Assembly: GCF_016745505.1 (NCBI RefSeq)
Contig: NZ_JAERUC010000193.1
Span: 39,046 to 103,045, forward strand
Direction: 5' to 3'
DNA from: Streptomyces silvae
GTDB lineage: Bacteria > Actinomycetota > Actinomycetes > Streptomycetales > Streptomycetaceae
Length of the DNA: 64,000 bases
Position 1 is the first letter of the stretch; the number at the start of each line of letters is the position of its first letter. The notes beneath the pieces were generated by a model. The model was given only the letters and a program-made list of their open reading frames with translations, made no database searches and was not told the DNA's origin. The translations under genes and the position numbers were made by a program. Of the stretch, positions 7,263 through 16,186 are shown in pieces.

Positions 7263-8060
7263 TCAGGAGACGGCCGTGACGCCCGGCATCTCGCCGCCGG
7301 TCGTCGTCGGGTCGATCACCGAGAACACCGCGCCCTGCGGGTCCGTCAGAGCCGCGAACCTGCCGAACGGAATCGTCATCGGACCGAACCGGAGCTGCGC
7401 CCCGAGCGAGGTCGCCTTCTGCACGGCGGCGTCGCAGTCCGCGACGGTGAAGTACACGTTCAGATGGGCGGGCACCCCGGCGGGGAACTCGTCACCCATC
7501 TTCATCCGGCCGAGCACCGGGTCCGCGCCCAGGTCGTAGAGCGAGAAGTCGATCGCGTCGTCGTCCAGGTGCTTCACCCCGTACCCGAACACGGCCCGGA
7601 AGAAGGCGTCCGCCTTCTCCGGGTCCCGGGTGAAGACCTCGGCCCAGGTGTAGGCCCCGGGCACCGCCTGCGCCTCGAACCCCTTGTGGCTGCCCGCCTG
7701 CCATACCCCGAACGGCGCACCGCCGGGGTCGGCGGCGATCACCATCGTCCCGAAGTCGCCGACCTGCATCGGCTCCACGATCACATGGCCGCCGTGCTCC
7801 CGGACCTTCCCGGCGGTGGCGGCGGCGTCCGGCGAGGCCAGGTACAGACACCAGGCGGACGGCGCCTCCTGGCCGGGCATGGGCGGAGACAGCGCGGCGA
7901 CCGCCTTGCCGTCCACGTACGCCTGGGTGTAGTTGCCGTACTCCGGCATCGAGTCGCCGTACGTCCAGCCCAGGAGCTCACCGTAGAAGCGCTTCGCCCC
8001 CTCCAGGTCGCCGAACGTACCGTCGGCCCAGCACGGGGTGCCCTCGGATTCTGCGGCCAT
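7263..8060 (-). CDS. Tandem VOC (glyoxalase-fold) protein
   Basis: 265 residues with two VOC half-domains (about 5-120 and 133-258). The first starts GTPCWADGTFGDLEGAKRFYGELLGW and the second YTWAEVFTRDPEKADAFFRAVFGYG. The halves are similar, as in actinobacterial proteins often named glyoxalase/bleomycin-resistance or hydroxylase. Most of these have no proven substrate. It is monocistronic and convergent with the ssuD-like gene; the start is close to the next promoter region. Confidence 0.85.
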   Translation of the reverse strand: MAAESEGTPCWADGTFGDLEGAKRFYGELLGWTYGDSMPEYGNYTQAYVDGKAVAALSPPMPGQEAPSAWCLYLASPDAAATAGKVREHGGHVIVEPMQVGDFGTMVIAADPGGAPFGVWQAGSHKGFEAQAVPGAYTWAEVFTRDPEKADAFFRAVFGYGVKHLDDDAIDFSLYDLGADPVLGRMKMGDEFPAGVPAHLNVYFTVADCDAAVQKATSLGAQLRFGPMTIPFGRFAALTDPQGAVFSVIDPTTTGGEMPGVTAVS

Positions 8061-8142
8061 GGCTCGGACCTTTCTTCACTCGGCGGACGGTCCCGCTGGC
8101 CACGCTAGCCAAACCCCGCCCGACCGGCGCGCCGAGCGCGTC

Positions 8143-9501
8143 TCATCGCTCCGGCGCGGCGGGCCCGACGACCGAGCGGGCGATCCCCAGCTCCACCAGG
8201 TCCTGGGGGCGCAGCCTGAGCTGGCCGGCGGTGGAGCGCACCTCGTCGGGGCCGCGTTTCAGGATGGCCGCCGCCAGTTCCGGTGCGATCACCGAGAAGT
8301 AACTGTCCGCGGTGACATGGGTGTTGTCCGGCGCCGCCAGGGCCAGCGCCCCGCCCGAGCCGCCCTCGCCGATCACCAGCGTCGTCACGGGGACGCGGGC
8401 ACCGGCGACCGCCGCGAAGACCTCGGCGATGGCGGCGCCCGCCCCGGCCCGTTCCGCCTCCGCGTCGTTGGCCGCGCCGGGGGTGTCGATCAGGGTCAGC
8501 ACGGGCAGGCCCAGCCGGTCCGCGAGCCGGATCACCCGGGCGGCCGTGCGGTACCCCGCCGGGCGGGTCGCCGTGCCGCACTGCGCGGCGTACGCCACGG
8601 GGCGCCCGGCGTGCAGGCCCACCCCGCAGAGCAGCCCCGGGTCCCTGCCGCCGCACCGGTCCCCGCTCAGCGGCAGCCGGTCCTCGAAGTACGCGTCCAG
8701 ATAGGCCTCGGCCCGTGGCCGCGCCGCCGCCCGGGCCTGCTCCACCGCCTCCCAGCCGGTCGCCGGAAGTCCGGTGGCCGACAGCGCCCCCGGCACCGGG
8801 GCCGCCTGCGCCGGACCCGTGAGCGTCAGCGCGGCCAGCCAGCGGCCCAGCGTTCCGGGCAGCTCCTCCGGGGTGACGACCGCGTCGATGTGCCCCGCCG
8901 CCAGCTGGCCCTCGGCGGTGTACGCGTACGGATCCGCGCCGGCGGGCCGCACCCGCGAGCCGGCGAACCCGATCTGCGCCCCGGGCAGCGCCAGCACCAC
9001 GTCGGAGCCGGCCCCCACGGTGGCCCAGCCGCCCCCGGTCGTCGGATCCCGCAGGACGGCGATCTGCGCCAGCCCCTGGGCCCTCAGCCGGCTGGACGCG
9101 CGGGCCACCCGCTGGAGCTGTATCAGCGCGATCATGCCCTCCTGCATCCGGCTGCCCCCGGTGGCGACCAGCGAGACCAGCGGCAGCCGCCGCTCGCCCG
9201 CCAGCGCGTACGCGGCCTCCAGCCGGTCCCCGGTGCGGCTTCCCAGCGAGCCGCCCAGGAAGCCGAACTCGAACGCGACCAGGACGCACTCACGCCCGTC
9301 GACGACACCGGTCCCGTACAGGACGGACTCCTCCTCGCCGGTCCGCGCCGAGGCCCGCGCCCTGGACTCCGCGTAACCGCTCCAGCCGAGCGGGCCGTCC
9401 GGGGGTACGGGGCGCTCGGGCGGCCGGTGCTCCGTGAAGCTCCCGGTGACGGCGGCGACCGCCTCCCGCGCGGACAGACGGGCGCACGTGGGCTCAGACA
9501 C
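8143..9501 (-). CDS. Fused carboxyltransferase-domain protein (AccD/AccA or malonate decarboxylase-like)
   Basis: 452 residues from GTG 9501, overlapping the matB stop by 8 bp. The N-terminal half has beta-subunit crotonase features (FEFGFLGGSLGSRTGDRLEAAY, VATGGSRMQEGMIALIQLQR). The C-terminal half is alpha-like (YRTAARVIRLADRLGLPVLT, IDTPGAAN, VIGEGGSGGALALA). It lacks the AccD zinc finger and has no biotin domain or biotin carboxylase nearby. Coupling to MatB suggests a malonyl-CoA reaction: decarboxylation to acetyl-CoA or transcarboxylation. An ordinary acyl-CoA carboxylase beta subunit would be larger (about 520 residues) and accompanied by other subunits. Confidence 0.75.
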   Translation of the reverse strand: MSEPTCARLSAREAVAAVTGSFTEHRPPERPVPPDGPLGWSGYAESRARASARTGEEESVLYGTGVVDGRECVLVAFEFGFLGGSLGSRTGDRLEAAYALAGERRLPLVSLVATGGSRMQEGMIALIQLQRVARASSRLRAQGLAQIAVLRDPTTGGGWATVGAGSDVVLALPGAQIGFAGSRVRPAGADPYAYTAEGQLAAGHIDAVVTPEELPGTLGRWLAALTLTGPAQAAPVPGALSATGLPATGWEAVEQARAAARPRAEAYLDAYFEDRLPLSGDRCGGRDPGLLCGVGLHAGRPVAYAAQCGTATRPAGYRTAARVIRLADRLGLPVLTLIDTPGAANDAEAERAGAGAAIAEVFAAVAGARVPVTTLVIGEGGSGGALALAAPDNTHVTADSYFSVIAPELAAAILKRGPDEVRSTAGQLRLRPQDLVELGIARSVVGPAAPER

Positions 9502-10957
9502 CGAGCGACCTCTTCATGATCTTGCCCAGCTCGTTGCGGGGCAGCGCGTCGAGGTAGCGGACGACGCGGGGCCGCTTGTGCGGGGCCAGCAGGCCCGCCA
9601 CATGGTCCGCCAGCTCCCGCTCACCGGGGGGCGAGGCGGGGTCGTCCGGCACCACCCAGGCGACGATCCGCTCGCCGAGGTCCGCGTCCGGCTCACCGGT
9701 GACGGCCGCCTCCCGTACGCCGGGATGGTCGAGCAGGGCGTTCTCGATCTCGCCCGCACCGATCTTGTAGCCGCCGCTCTTGATCAGGTCGGTGGCCTTG
9801 CGCCCGACGATCCGTACGTAGCCGTCGGGGTCGACCGTGGCCATGTCGCCCGTACGGAAGAACCCGTCCTCGGTGAAGGCGGCCGCCGTGGCGTCCGGCC
9901 GGTTCAGATAACCGGTGAAGAGGTTCGGGCCGCGCACCTGGATCTCGCCGATGGACGCGGTGTCCTGGAGCACGCTGCCGTCCTCCTCGACGAGCCTGAG
10001 TTCCACGCCCGGCAGCGGCGGGCCGACCGTCCCGGCACGGGGCGCGCCGTCGGCCCGTACGCCCGTGTTCATCAGGGTCTCCGTCATCCCGTACCGCTCG
10101 ACGACCCCGCGCCCGGTCGCCGCGGTGATCCGTTCGTGGTCGTGGACCGGCAGCGCCGCCGAGCCGGAGACCAGCAGCCGGGCACCCGCCAGGGCCTTCG
10201 TGAGGTTCCCGGCGTCCGCCGGGCCGTCCAGCGCGCCGGCCAGCCGGTGGTACATCGTGGGCACGCCGAACAGCATCGTCCCCCCGGAGAGCAGCTCCCG
10301 GGCCACGCCCTCCACCGAGAACCGGCCGAGGTGGCGCAGCGAGCCGCCCCGGCGCAGCGGGCCGAGGACGCCCAGGACCAGCCCGTGCACATGGAACAGC
10401 GGCAGGGCGTGGACGAGGACGTCCTCGCCGGTCCACCCCCAGGCGTCCTCCAGTGCGTCCAGCGACGCGGCGATCGCCCGGCGCGGCAGGACGGCCCCCT
10501 TGGGCGGGCCCGTCGTGCCGGAGGTGTAGACGACCAGGGCGGGGGAGTCCTCGGAGGGCTCCGGCAGGGCGGCCTCCGGCGACGGGGCGGCCGCGGCCGT
10601 CTCCACATCGAGCCGCTCCAGGCCGCCCAGCGCCGACGGCAGTACGTCGTCCGCCCCGGCCAGCACCACCGAGGGCGCGCTGTCGGTGACGATGTGCGCG
10701 AGTTCCCGCGCGCCGGTCCTCGGGTTGAGCGGCACGGCGGGCACCCCCGCCCGCAGGGCCGCCACCACGGCGACGACCGTCTCCGGGGCGGACGTGGCCC
10801 AGACGGCGACCCGCCCCGCCGCCGCGATCCGGACGGCGAGGGAGGCGGACGCATCGGCCAACCGGGCGTAGGTCAGGACGTGTTCGCCGAACCGGACGGC
10901 CTCGGGGGAGTCCGTCCGGCCGGACGCTCCGCGCAACGCGGGCAGAAGAGAGGTCAC
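9494..10957 (-). CDS. matB: Malonyl-CoA synthetase MatB
   Basis: 487 residues from GTG 10957. It follows the sequence I recall for S. coelicolor MatB (SCO2444) through most of its length, including LPLFHVHGLVLG, LFGVPTMYHR, ARLLVSGSAALPVHDHERI and RYGMTETLMNT. The ANL-superfamily P-loop-like VVYTSGTTGPPKGAV is near residue 143, and the catalytic Lys is in the C-terminal GKIMKR. It activates malonate or methylmalonate to the CoA thioester with ATP, giving an extender unit independent of acetyl-CoA carboxylase. It overlaps the carboxyltransferase gene, so both are co-translated. Confidence 0.93.
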   Translation of the reverse strand: MTSLLPALRGASGRTDSPEAVRFGEHVLTYARLADASASLAVRIAAAGRVAVWATSAPETVVAVVAALRAGVPAVPLNPRTGARELAHIVTDSAPSVVLAGADDVLPSALGGLERLDVETAAAAPSPEAALPEPSEDSPALVVYTSGTTGPPKGAVLPRRAIAASLDALEDAWGWTGEDVLVHALPLFHVHGLVLGVLGPLRRGGSLRHLGRFSVEGVARELLSGGTMLFGVPTMYHRLAGALDGPADAGNLTKALAGARLLVSGSAALPVHDHERITAATGRGVVERYGMTETLMNTGVRADGAPRAGTVGPPLPGVELRLVEEDGSVLQDTASIGEIQVRGPNLFTGYLNRPDATAAAFTEDGFFRTGDMATVDPDGYVRIVGRKATDLIKSGGYKIGAGEIENALLDHPGVREAAVTGEPDADLGERIVAWVVPDDPASPPGERELADHVAGLLAPHKRPRVVRYLDALPRNELGKIMKRSLGV

Positions 10958-11003
10958 ACGCCCGAGCCTAGGCCGTGCCCCCGGAGCCCGTCAGGACCGC
11001 CCG

Positions 11004-12215
11004 TCAGCTCTCGCGCCGGACGGTCCGCATCCGGCCGTACGCGTACACCGCGCCCGCCAGCGCCAGGTCGGAGAGCAGCATGAAGCCGATCGAGTACGAG
11101 TCCTTCGCGCTGTAGATCGCGCCCATGACCAGCGGCGGCACGAATCCGCCGAGCCCGCCCATCGCGCCGACGATGCCGGTCACGCTGCCCACCACGGCCT
11201 GCGGGGTCACCTGCGAGACCAGGGCGAAGACGCTTCCGCTCGCGGTGCCGAGCCCGGCCGCCATGCAGAGCAGCGCGATCGTGCCGAGCGGGTCCAGCGG
11301 CGGGTCGAAGGCCTGGACGATGGCCATCAGCGCCGCCAGCAGCAGGGCCCCGGCCGTGACCAGGGCGGGGTGGACCCGGTCCGAGAGCCAGCCGCCGACC
11401 GGCCGGAAGATGACGGTGACCAGCGCGAACCCCGCCGCCTTGGTGCCCGCCTCGGTCGGCGACATCTCGTACCAGGTCTTCAGATACGTCGGCAGGTACA
11501 CCCCGAACGCGACGATGCCGCCGAAGCCGATCGCGTAGAGCGCGGACAGCTCCCACGTCACCCGCAGCCGGCCCGCGGAGCCCAGCCGGTGGGCCAGGGA
11601 GTCCGTGGGCACCGTGCGGCCCGGGTGGTCGGTGATGAGGACCGCGGCGAGCAGCGAGTAGACCAGGAGGGCGCCGGCGACGATCCAGAACGGCAGGTTC
11701 ACGTCGTGCTCGGCGATCCTCGGCGTGAAGTAGCCGGACAGCGCGACACCGCCCATGCCCATCCCGAACACGCCGAGCGCGAGACCCCGTTTCTCGGGCG
11801 GGAACCACGAGTTGACCAGCGGGATACCGATCGCGAACGTGGTGCCGCCCAGCCCGAGCAGGAAGCCGACCGCCAGCATCGCCCCGTAGGAGTTCTTCGC
11901 CGGGATGAGGAGCAGCACCGGGACGATCGTCAGGGCCGAGACGACCGGGAACATCAGCTTGGCGCCGAACTTGTCGGTCAGCGCGCCCGCCGCGATCCGG
12001 CCGAGCGAGCCGACGAGCACGGGGACCGCGACCAGCAGCGACTGCTGGAAGGAGCTGAGCCCGAGCCGCTCCTTGAAGTCGCCCGACAGCGGGGAGATCA
12101 GGTTCCACGCCCAGAAGGTCAGGGTGAACCCGATCGTCGCCATGACCAGGTTCCGGTAGGCGGCGGCGGATGGTCTCCGGTCCGGGACGGGGACCTGCTC
12201 GGCGGTGGTGTCCAC
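11004..12215 (-). CDS. NarK/NNP-family MFS transporter (nitrate/nitrite-like)
   Basis: 403 residues from GTG 12215; the frame stays open upstream but that part is antisense to the Lrp gene. There is no clear ribosome site. Twelve transmembrane segments start near residue 27 (RNLVMATIGFTLTFWAWNLI). The segment GIVGAMGGLGGFVPPLVMGA resembles the glycine-rich nitrate signature in helix 11 of NarK proteins. TDKFGAKLMF is the MFS loop motif. Nitrate or nitrite is the best guess, but no nitrate reductase gene is near. Divergent from an Lrp/AsnC regulator. Confidence 0.8.
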   Translation of the reverse strand: MDTTAEQVPVPDRRPSAAAYRNLVMATIGFTLTFWAWNLISPLSGDFKERLGLSSFQQSLLVAVPVLVGSLGRIAAGALTDKFGAKLMFPVVSALTIVPVLLLIPAKNSYGAMLAVGFLLGLGGTTFAIGIPLVNSWFPPEKRGLALGVFGMGMGGVALSGYFTPRIAEHDVNLPFWIVAGALLVYSLLAAVLITDHPGRTVPTDSLAHRLGSAGRLRVTWELSALYAIGFGGIVAFGVYLPTYLKTWYEMSPTEAGTKAAGFALVTVIFRPVGGWLSDRVHPALVTAGALLLAALMAIVQAFDPPLDPLGTIALLCMAAGLGTASGSVFALVSQVTPQAVVGSVTGIVGAMGGLGGFVPPLVMGAIYSAKDSYSIGFMLLSDLALAGAVYAYGRMRTVRRES

Positions 12216-12387
12216 ACCGCAAGTCAAGGGGCCGGGGGAGGGGGTGGCACGGCGGACTGGGCCATCCGGGGCGGGCCGGGTCACCGCAGACGCCCCATGG
12301 GCAGGAGGCCCTTCCGCGGCCCCCGGGGAGGTCTCCCGCCCCTCTTCCGGCCGCCGTTCACGGCCCATGACTGGGACAATCACCCCT

Positions 12388-12819
12388 ATGGACAGGCTGG
12401 ACAGAGAGATCCTCGGGATTCTCCAGGAGGACGCCCGGATCTCGTACCGCGATCTGGGCGTACGCGTGGGACTCAGCGCCAACGCGGCGGGTGACCGGGT
12501 ACGCCGCATGCGCCGCGACGGGGTGATCCGCGGCTTCACGGTCATCGTGGACCCGGCCGCCGACACCCGCTCGGGCCTCGTCGTCTTCATCGACGTGTCG
12601 CTGCGCCTCGACACGACGAACGAGGAGTTCGAACGCTCCGTGCTGACCCTGCCCGGTATCACCGAGGTGGTGCACGTGACGGGCGGCCACGACTACCTCG
12701 TACGCGCGACGGCGGCCGACCCGGGCTCCCTGGACACGCTGCTGCGCCGGCTGAAGAAGGACGCGGGCGTCGCCCACTCCAACACCCGGATCGCCCTCAG
12801 AGCGGCGCCTGCCAGATGA
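12388..12819 (+). CDS. Lrp/AsnC-family transcriptional regulator
   Basis: 143 residues from ATG 12388 (ATG 12367 is an alternative). The HTH is at residues 1-55 (DRLDREILGILQEDARISYR followed by DLGVRVGLSANAAGDRVRRM) and the RAM ligand domain follows (VVHVTGGHDYLVRATAADPG). Members bind amino acids and act as octamers or dimers. It is divergent from the NarK-like gene 172 bp away and is the likely regulator of it. Its last 23 bp overlap the 3' end of the histidine kinase gene on the other strand. Confidence 0.9.
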   Translation: MDRLDREILGILQEDARISYRDLGVRVGLSANAAGDRVRRMRRDGVIRGFTVIVDPAADTRSGLVVFIDVSLRLDTTNEEFERSVLTLPGITEVVHVTGGHDYLVRATAADPGSLDTLLRRLKKDAGVAHSNTRIALRAAPAR

Positions 12820-14302
12820 CCGTCGGCGACCGGCCGCCGTCCTCGGTGTGCCCGTCGTCAGCGACCGCCAGCCGCACCGCCGGACGTCCGTCGGACAGCC
12901 GCGCCGTCGCGTCCACCTCCACCTCGACGGCCGACACCCCCGCCCTCCGGTGCGCCGCGGCCAGGGCGCCGCGCAGCACGTCGAGCAGCTCCCCGTCGAC
13001 CGGCTCCCTGACCAGGGCGTCCACCGCACCGGTGAACTGCACCGACGGCTGGAAGCCGAGCACCGCCGCCGCGCCGCCCGTCTCGCGCAGGACCCGGCCG
13101 CGGAAGGTCGTGGGGGCCTCGGCGGGCGGCTGCTGGAGCGCGAAGATCGCGGTCCTGACCTCCTGGATGGTGGAGTCCAGCTCGTCGACCGCCTGTCCGA
13201 GCAGCTCGGCGGTGGTGGTGTCGCCGGCCAGGTCCTTGCGGCGCGTCGACTCCAGCATCATCTCGGTCGCGAACAGCCGCTGGACGACGAGGTCGTGCAG
13301 ATCGCGGGCGATGCGGTCGCGGTCCTCGTAGACGGCCAGCTGCTCCCGGTAGTGCTGCGCGTCGGCCATCACGAGCGCCAGCGCCGCCTGCGAGGCGAAC
13401 TGGGAGGCGAGCTGCCGGTCCGTCGCCGTGTACGGGGCCTCGCCGCGCCTGCGGGGAAGGGCGAGCGTGCCGATGAGCCGGCCGCCGCTCTGCAACGGCA
13501 GCATCATGCTGGGGCCGAACCGGGAGCGTACGGGGGTCGTCATCCGGTCGTCCGTGGCCGAGTCGTCGATGAAGACCTCCTCGCCGCCCAGCAGCTGGAC
13601 GAGGACGGGGGAGCCGGGGGCGATGGCCGTGCCGACGAGGCCGGCCGGATCGTCCAGCGTGGAGGCGGCGACGATCTCCATCCCGCCGCCCGGGATCGGC
13701 TGGAGGATCACCCCGGCCGCCGCACCGGCCAGCACCCTGGCCCGCTCGGCGACGGTCATCAGGGCGTCCGTGGTGCCCGCCCCGGTCAGCAGCGCCCGGG
13801 TGACGGCCGCCGCCCCCTCGATCCAGTGCTCCCGCTGCCGCGCCGCCTCGTACAGATGGGCGCCGCTGATGGCCGCGACGGCCTGCGAGGCGAGCAGCCG
13901 CAGCAGCGCCGCCTCGGTGTCCGTGAAGCGCCCCGGCTCCCCGGCGGTGAGGCAGAGACTGCCGAGCACCTCGGTGTGCACCCGGACGGGCACGCCGAGG
14001 AAGGAGCGCATCGGGAGGAGCGGAGCTGGCAGGGCGCGGGGGTGCGGGCCCGCGGCCAGATCGTCGGTGCGTACGGCCTGCACGTCGTCCATCAGGGTCC
14101 CGAGGACTCCCGCACGCCCGTCGAGGAGCGGGCGCGCGGCACGGCGTTCGTCGTCGGACATGCCGGAGGTGAACAGGTCGGTGACATGGCGGTCCTCCCC
14201 GTGCAGGAGGGCCAGGGCGCCGTAGCGCGCCCCGGCCAGCGCCGTCGCGGTGTCCACGATGTGCTGGAGGGTGGTCCGCAGGTCGATGTTCGTCCCGGCC
14301 AC
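12797..14302 (-). CDS. Two-GAF histidine kinase-like protein with eroded ATPase domain
   Basis: 501 residues from GTG 14302, the only start after the mbl stop. GAF 1 is at about 10-155 and GAF 2 at about 170-310, as in DevS/DosS sensors. The HisKA_3 dimerisation helix EDRDRIARDLHDLVVQRLFA keeps the phospho-acceptor His. The ATPase domain is degenerate: the N-box position reads RGALAAAHRRA with no Asn, and the usual DDGxG continues as DDGHTEDGGRSPTVIWQAPL to the end. It may not bind ATP. It starts 18 bp after mbl, without a clear ribosome site, so it is probably coupled to it. No response regulator is adjacent. Confidence 0.85.
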   Translation of the reverse strand: MAGTNIDLRTTLQHIVDTATALAGARYGALALLHGEDRHVTDLFTSGMSDDERRAARPLLDGRAGVLGTLMDDVQAVRTDDLAAGPHPRALPAPLLPMRSFLGVPVRVHTEVLGSLCLTAGEPGRFTDTEAALLRLLASQAVAAISGAHLYEAARQREHWIEGAAAVTRALLTGAGTTDALMTVAERARVLAGAAAGVILQPIPGGGMEIVAASTLDDPAGLVGTAIAPGSPVLVQLLGGEEVFIDDSATDDRMTTPVRSRFGPSMMLPLQSGGRLIGTLALPRRRGEAPYTATDRQLASQFASQAALALVMADAQHYREQLAVYEDRDRIARDLHDLVVQRLFATEMMLESTRRKDLAGDTTTAELLGQAVDELDSTIQEVRTAIFALQQPPAEAPTTFRGRVLRETGGAAAVLGFQPSVQFTGAVDALVREPVDGELLDVLRGALAAAHRRAGVSAVEVEVDATARLSDGRPAVRLAVADDGHTEDGGRSPTVIWQAPL

Positions 14303-14320
14303 CGGTGAGCCCGCCGGCTC

Positions 14321-15358
14321 TCAGCCGGCGAGCGGGGCGAGGACCAGCGGCTGGACGGTGCCGTCCAGCATCGCGCCGAGCCCCAGCACGGAGCAGACGT
14401 CGGGCCGCTCCGCGATGTTCACCGGCACGCCCGTGGCGTCGCGCAGCATCTGGTCGAGGCCCGGCAGCAGGGCGCTGCCGCCGACCATCATGATCCCGGA
14501 CTCCGCGATGTCGGCCACCAGGTCGGGCGGGCAGTCGCGCAGCACCTTGCCCAGCCCGTCGAGCACCGCGGTCAGCGGGGCGTGGATCGCCTGGCGTACG
14601 GCGGCGGTGTCGACCTGCACCGAACGCGCCAGACCGGTGGCCACGTCACGGCCGTGGATCTCCGTCACCGCCGGGCCGTTGAGCGTCAGGCCGTTGCCCC
14701 GGAGCGCCAGTTGCAGGGGGCGCACCGACTGGCTGGGCAGCATCAGCTGGTGGTGCTGGCGCAGGTGCTGGATGACCGCGTGGTCGATGGCCTCGCCGCC
14801 GATCGGGATGCGTACGGCCGTCACGATCGAGCCGAGCGAGAGCACGGCGATCTGGGTGGTGGCCGCGCCGCAGACCATGATCATGGTGGCGGTCGGCTGC
14901 TCGACCGGCAGCCCGCAGCCGATGGCCGCGGCGATCAGGGTGTCGACCAGCTCCACGCGGCGTGCGCCGAGCCCCACGAGGGTCTCGACGGTCGCCCGCT
15001 GGGCCAGCGGATCGGCGTCGTGCGGGGTGCAGGCGGCGGCCCGCAGCCGGGGCTTGCGGCGCAGCTGACGGCGGAGCTTCTCACCGAGCAGATGACGCAG
15101 CATGCGCTGCGCCATGTCGATGTCGACGACGGTCCCGCCGGAGACCGGGCGGGCCACCCGGATGTACGCGGGCGTACGGCCCGTCATCTGCTCGGCGAGC
15201 GCGCCGACGGCGATGAGCGAGCCGGTGCGCGTGTTCACGGCGGCGACACTGGGCTCGTCGACGACGAGTCCCACTCCCTTGATGTACACACGGGTCCTCG
15301 CGGCCCCGAGATCGACGGCGACATGGCAACGGCGCAACTGTTCGAGACTGACGGTCAC
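14321..15358 (-). CDS. mbl: Mbl, MreB-like actin homologue
   Basis: 345 residues, the usual MreB length, from GTG 15358 with GGGAGAA six bases upstream. MreB landmarks include LEQLRRCHVAVDLGAARTRV, DEPSVAAVNTRTG and VGGSALLPGLDQML. The phosphate-1 loop is DLGAARTRVY instead of DLGTANTLVY, and the phosphate-2 loop is MVCGAATTQIAVLSLG, lacking the Asp and two Gly of DIGGGTTEVA. Of the three S. coelicolor MreB-like proteins it best fits Mbl (SCO2451), which works with MreB in spore-wall formation. ATP hydrolysis looks doubtful here. It precedes the GAF kinase in the same orientation. Confidence 0.85.
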   Translation of the reverse strand: MTVSLEQLRRCHVAVDLGAARTRVYIKGVGLVVDEPSVAAVNTRTGSLIAVGALAEQMTGRTPAYIRVARPVSGGTVVDIDMAQRMLRHLLGEKLRRQLRRKPRLRAAACTPHDADPLAQRATVETLVGLGARRVELVDTLIAAAIGCGLPVEQPTATMIMVCGAATTQIAVLSLGSIVTAVRIPIGGEAIDHAVIQHLRQHHQLMLPSQSVRPLQLALRGNGLTLNGPAVTEIHGRDVATGLARSVQVDTAAVRQAIHAPLTAVLDGLGKVLRDCPPDLVADIAESGIMMVGGSALLPGLDQMLRDATGVPVNIAERPDVCSVLGLGAMLDGTVQPLVLAPLAG

Positions 15359-15490
15359 GGCAGGTTCTCCCGGGAGCGCTGGCGGGGGGCACCGGCGGCA
15401 GCCGGCTCTCCTGGCATCGTCACGCCGTGGCGGGGGCGGCGCGCGCTGGGTGAGCCGTAGGGGGGACCCGAGCTGACGGCGCGACAGATC

Positions 15491-16063
15491 TCAGGCGCCG
15501 CCGGGCAGCAGCCGCTGGAACAGCCCCCAGGTGAACTCGGCGACGCGGGGCCGGTTGCCCGCCGGGTCGGTGAAGGCCAGGGCCCAGCGGGTCGGCGCGC
15601 TGCCCTCCATGGGGCGCGCCGGGGCGAAGGCCCTGGCCACCTCGTCGACGGTGCAGGACCACGGGCGCAGGTCGGCGGCCGTACGGAGCTCGGGTCCCGC
15701 CGTGCCCGGGGCGCGGACCAGCCACTCGTTCCACACGGCGCCGCCGGGCCCCGCCATCACCTCGAACCGCAGGTCCGGCCAGAGCGGCAGCGGCCACAGC
15801 AGCGCGTCGCACTCCAGGTCGCCGACCGTGCGGCGTACGGACGACTCGGGCTCGCCCAGCACCGAGCGGTAGCGGCGCAGCGCGCCCCGGCCGCGCGGGG
15901 CGCGCAGCATCGCCTGCCAGCGGCGGTTCGCCTCCCGCATGTCGGCGAGGGAGGCGCTCAGTTCATGACGGGCGTCCTCGACGAGGTCCGGCTGGTGGTC
16001 GGCCATCCGGCGCAGCAGGACGAGCTGGAACTGGAGGGGCCCGAACGGGGCGGGAGCGGTCAT
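15491..16063 (-). CDS. Hypothetical protein upstream of mbl
   Basis: 190 residues from ATG 16063 (ATG 16072 three codons earlier is possible). No signal or transmembrane segment. The N-terminal third is a charged helix (EDARHELSASLADMREANRR); the rest contains tryptophan-rich stretches such as LLWPLPLWPDLRFEVM and VWNEWLVRAPG. I do not recognise a family. It lies 132 bp upstream of mbl on the same strand and could share its promoter. Confidence 0.7.
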   Translation of the reverse strand: MTAPAPFGPLQFQLVLLRRMADHQPDLVEDARHELSASLADMREANRRWQAMLRAPRGRGALRRYRSVLGEPESSVRRTVGDLECDALLWPLPLWPDLRFEVMAGPGGAVWNEWLVRAPGTAGPELRTAADLRPWSCTVDEVARAFAPARPMEGSAPTRWALAFTDPAGNRPRVAEFTWGLFQRLLPGGA

Positions 16064-16186
16064 GGGGCCCATCCTGCCGCGTACCGAACGTATCGGGCGG
16101 CGTACCCCGGACTCCTCGATTCCACACAGGATCCTCACCTGCGCGGCTTCCTGTGTTGTTCCGTGCACGTCTAGTCTGCGGGCGCC

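Noticed and set aside
11004..12662. N-terminal 149-residue extension of the NarK-like transporter
   Set aside because: It runs antisense through the Lrp gene and is not membrane- or transporter-like; GTG 12215 fits the family length.
15367..15385. Second CebR-like box (GGGAGCGCTGGC) upstream of mbl
   Set aside because: Only one arm matches; the palindrome is broken.
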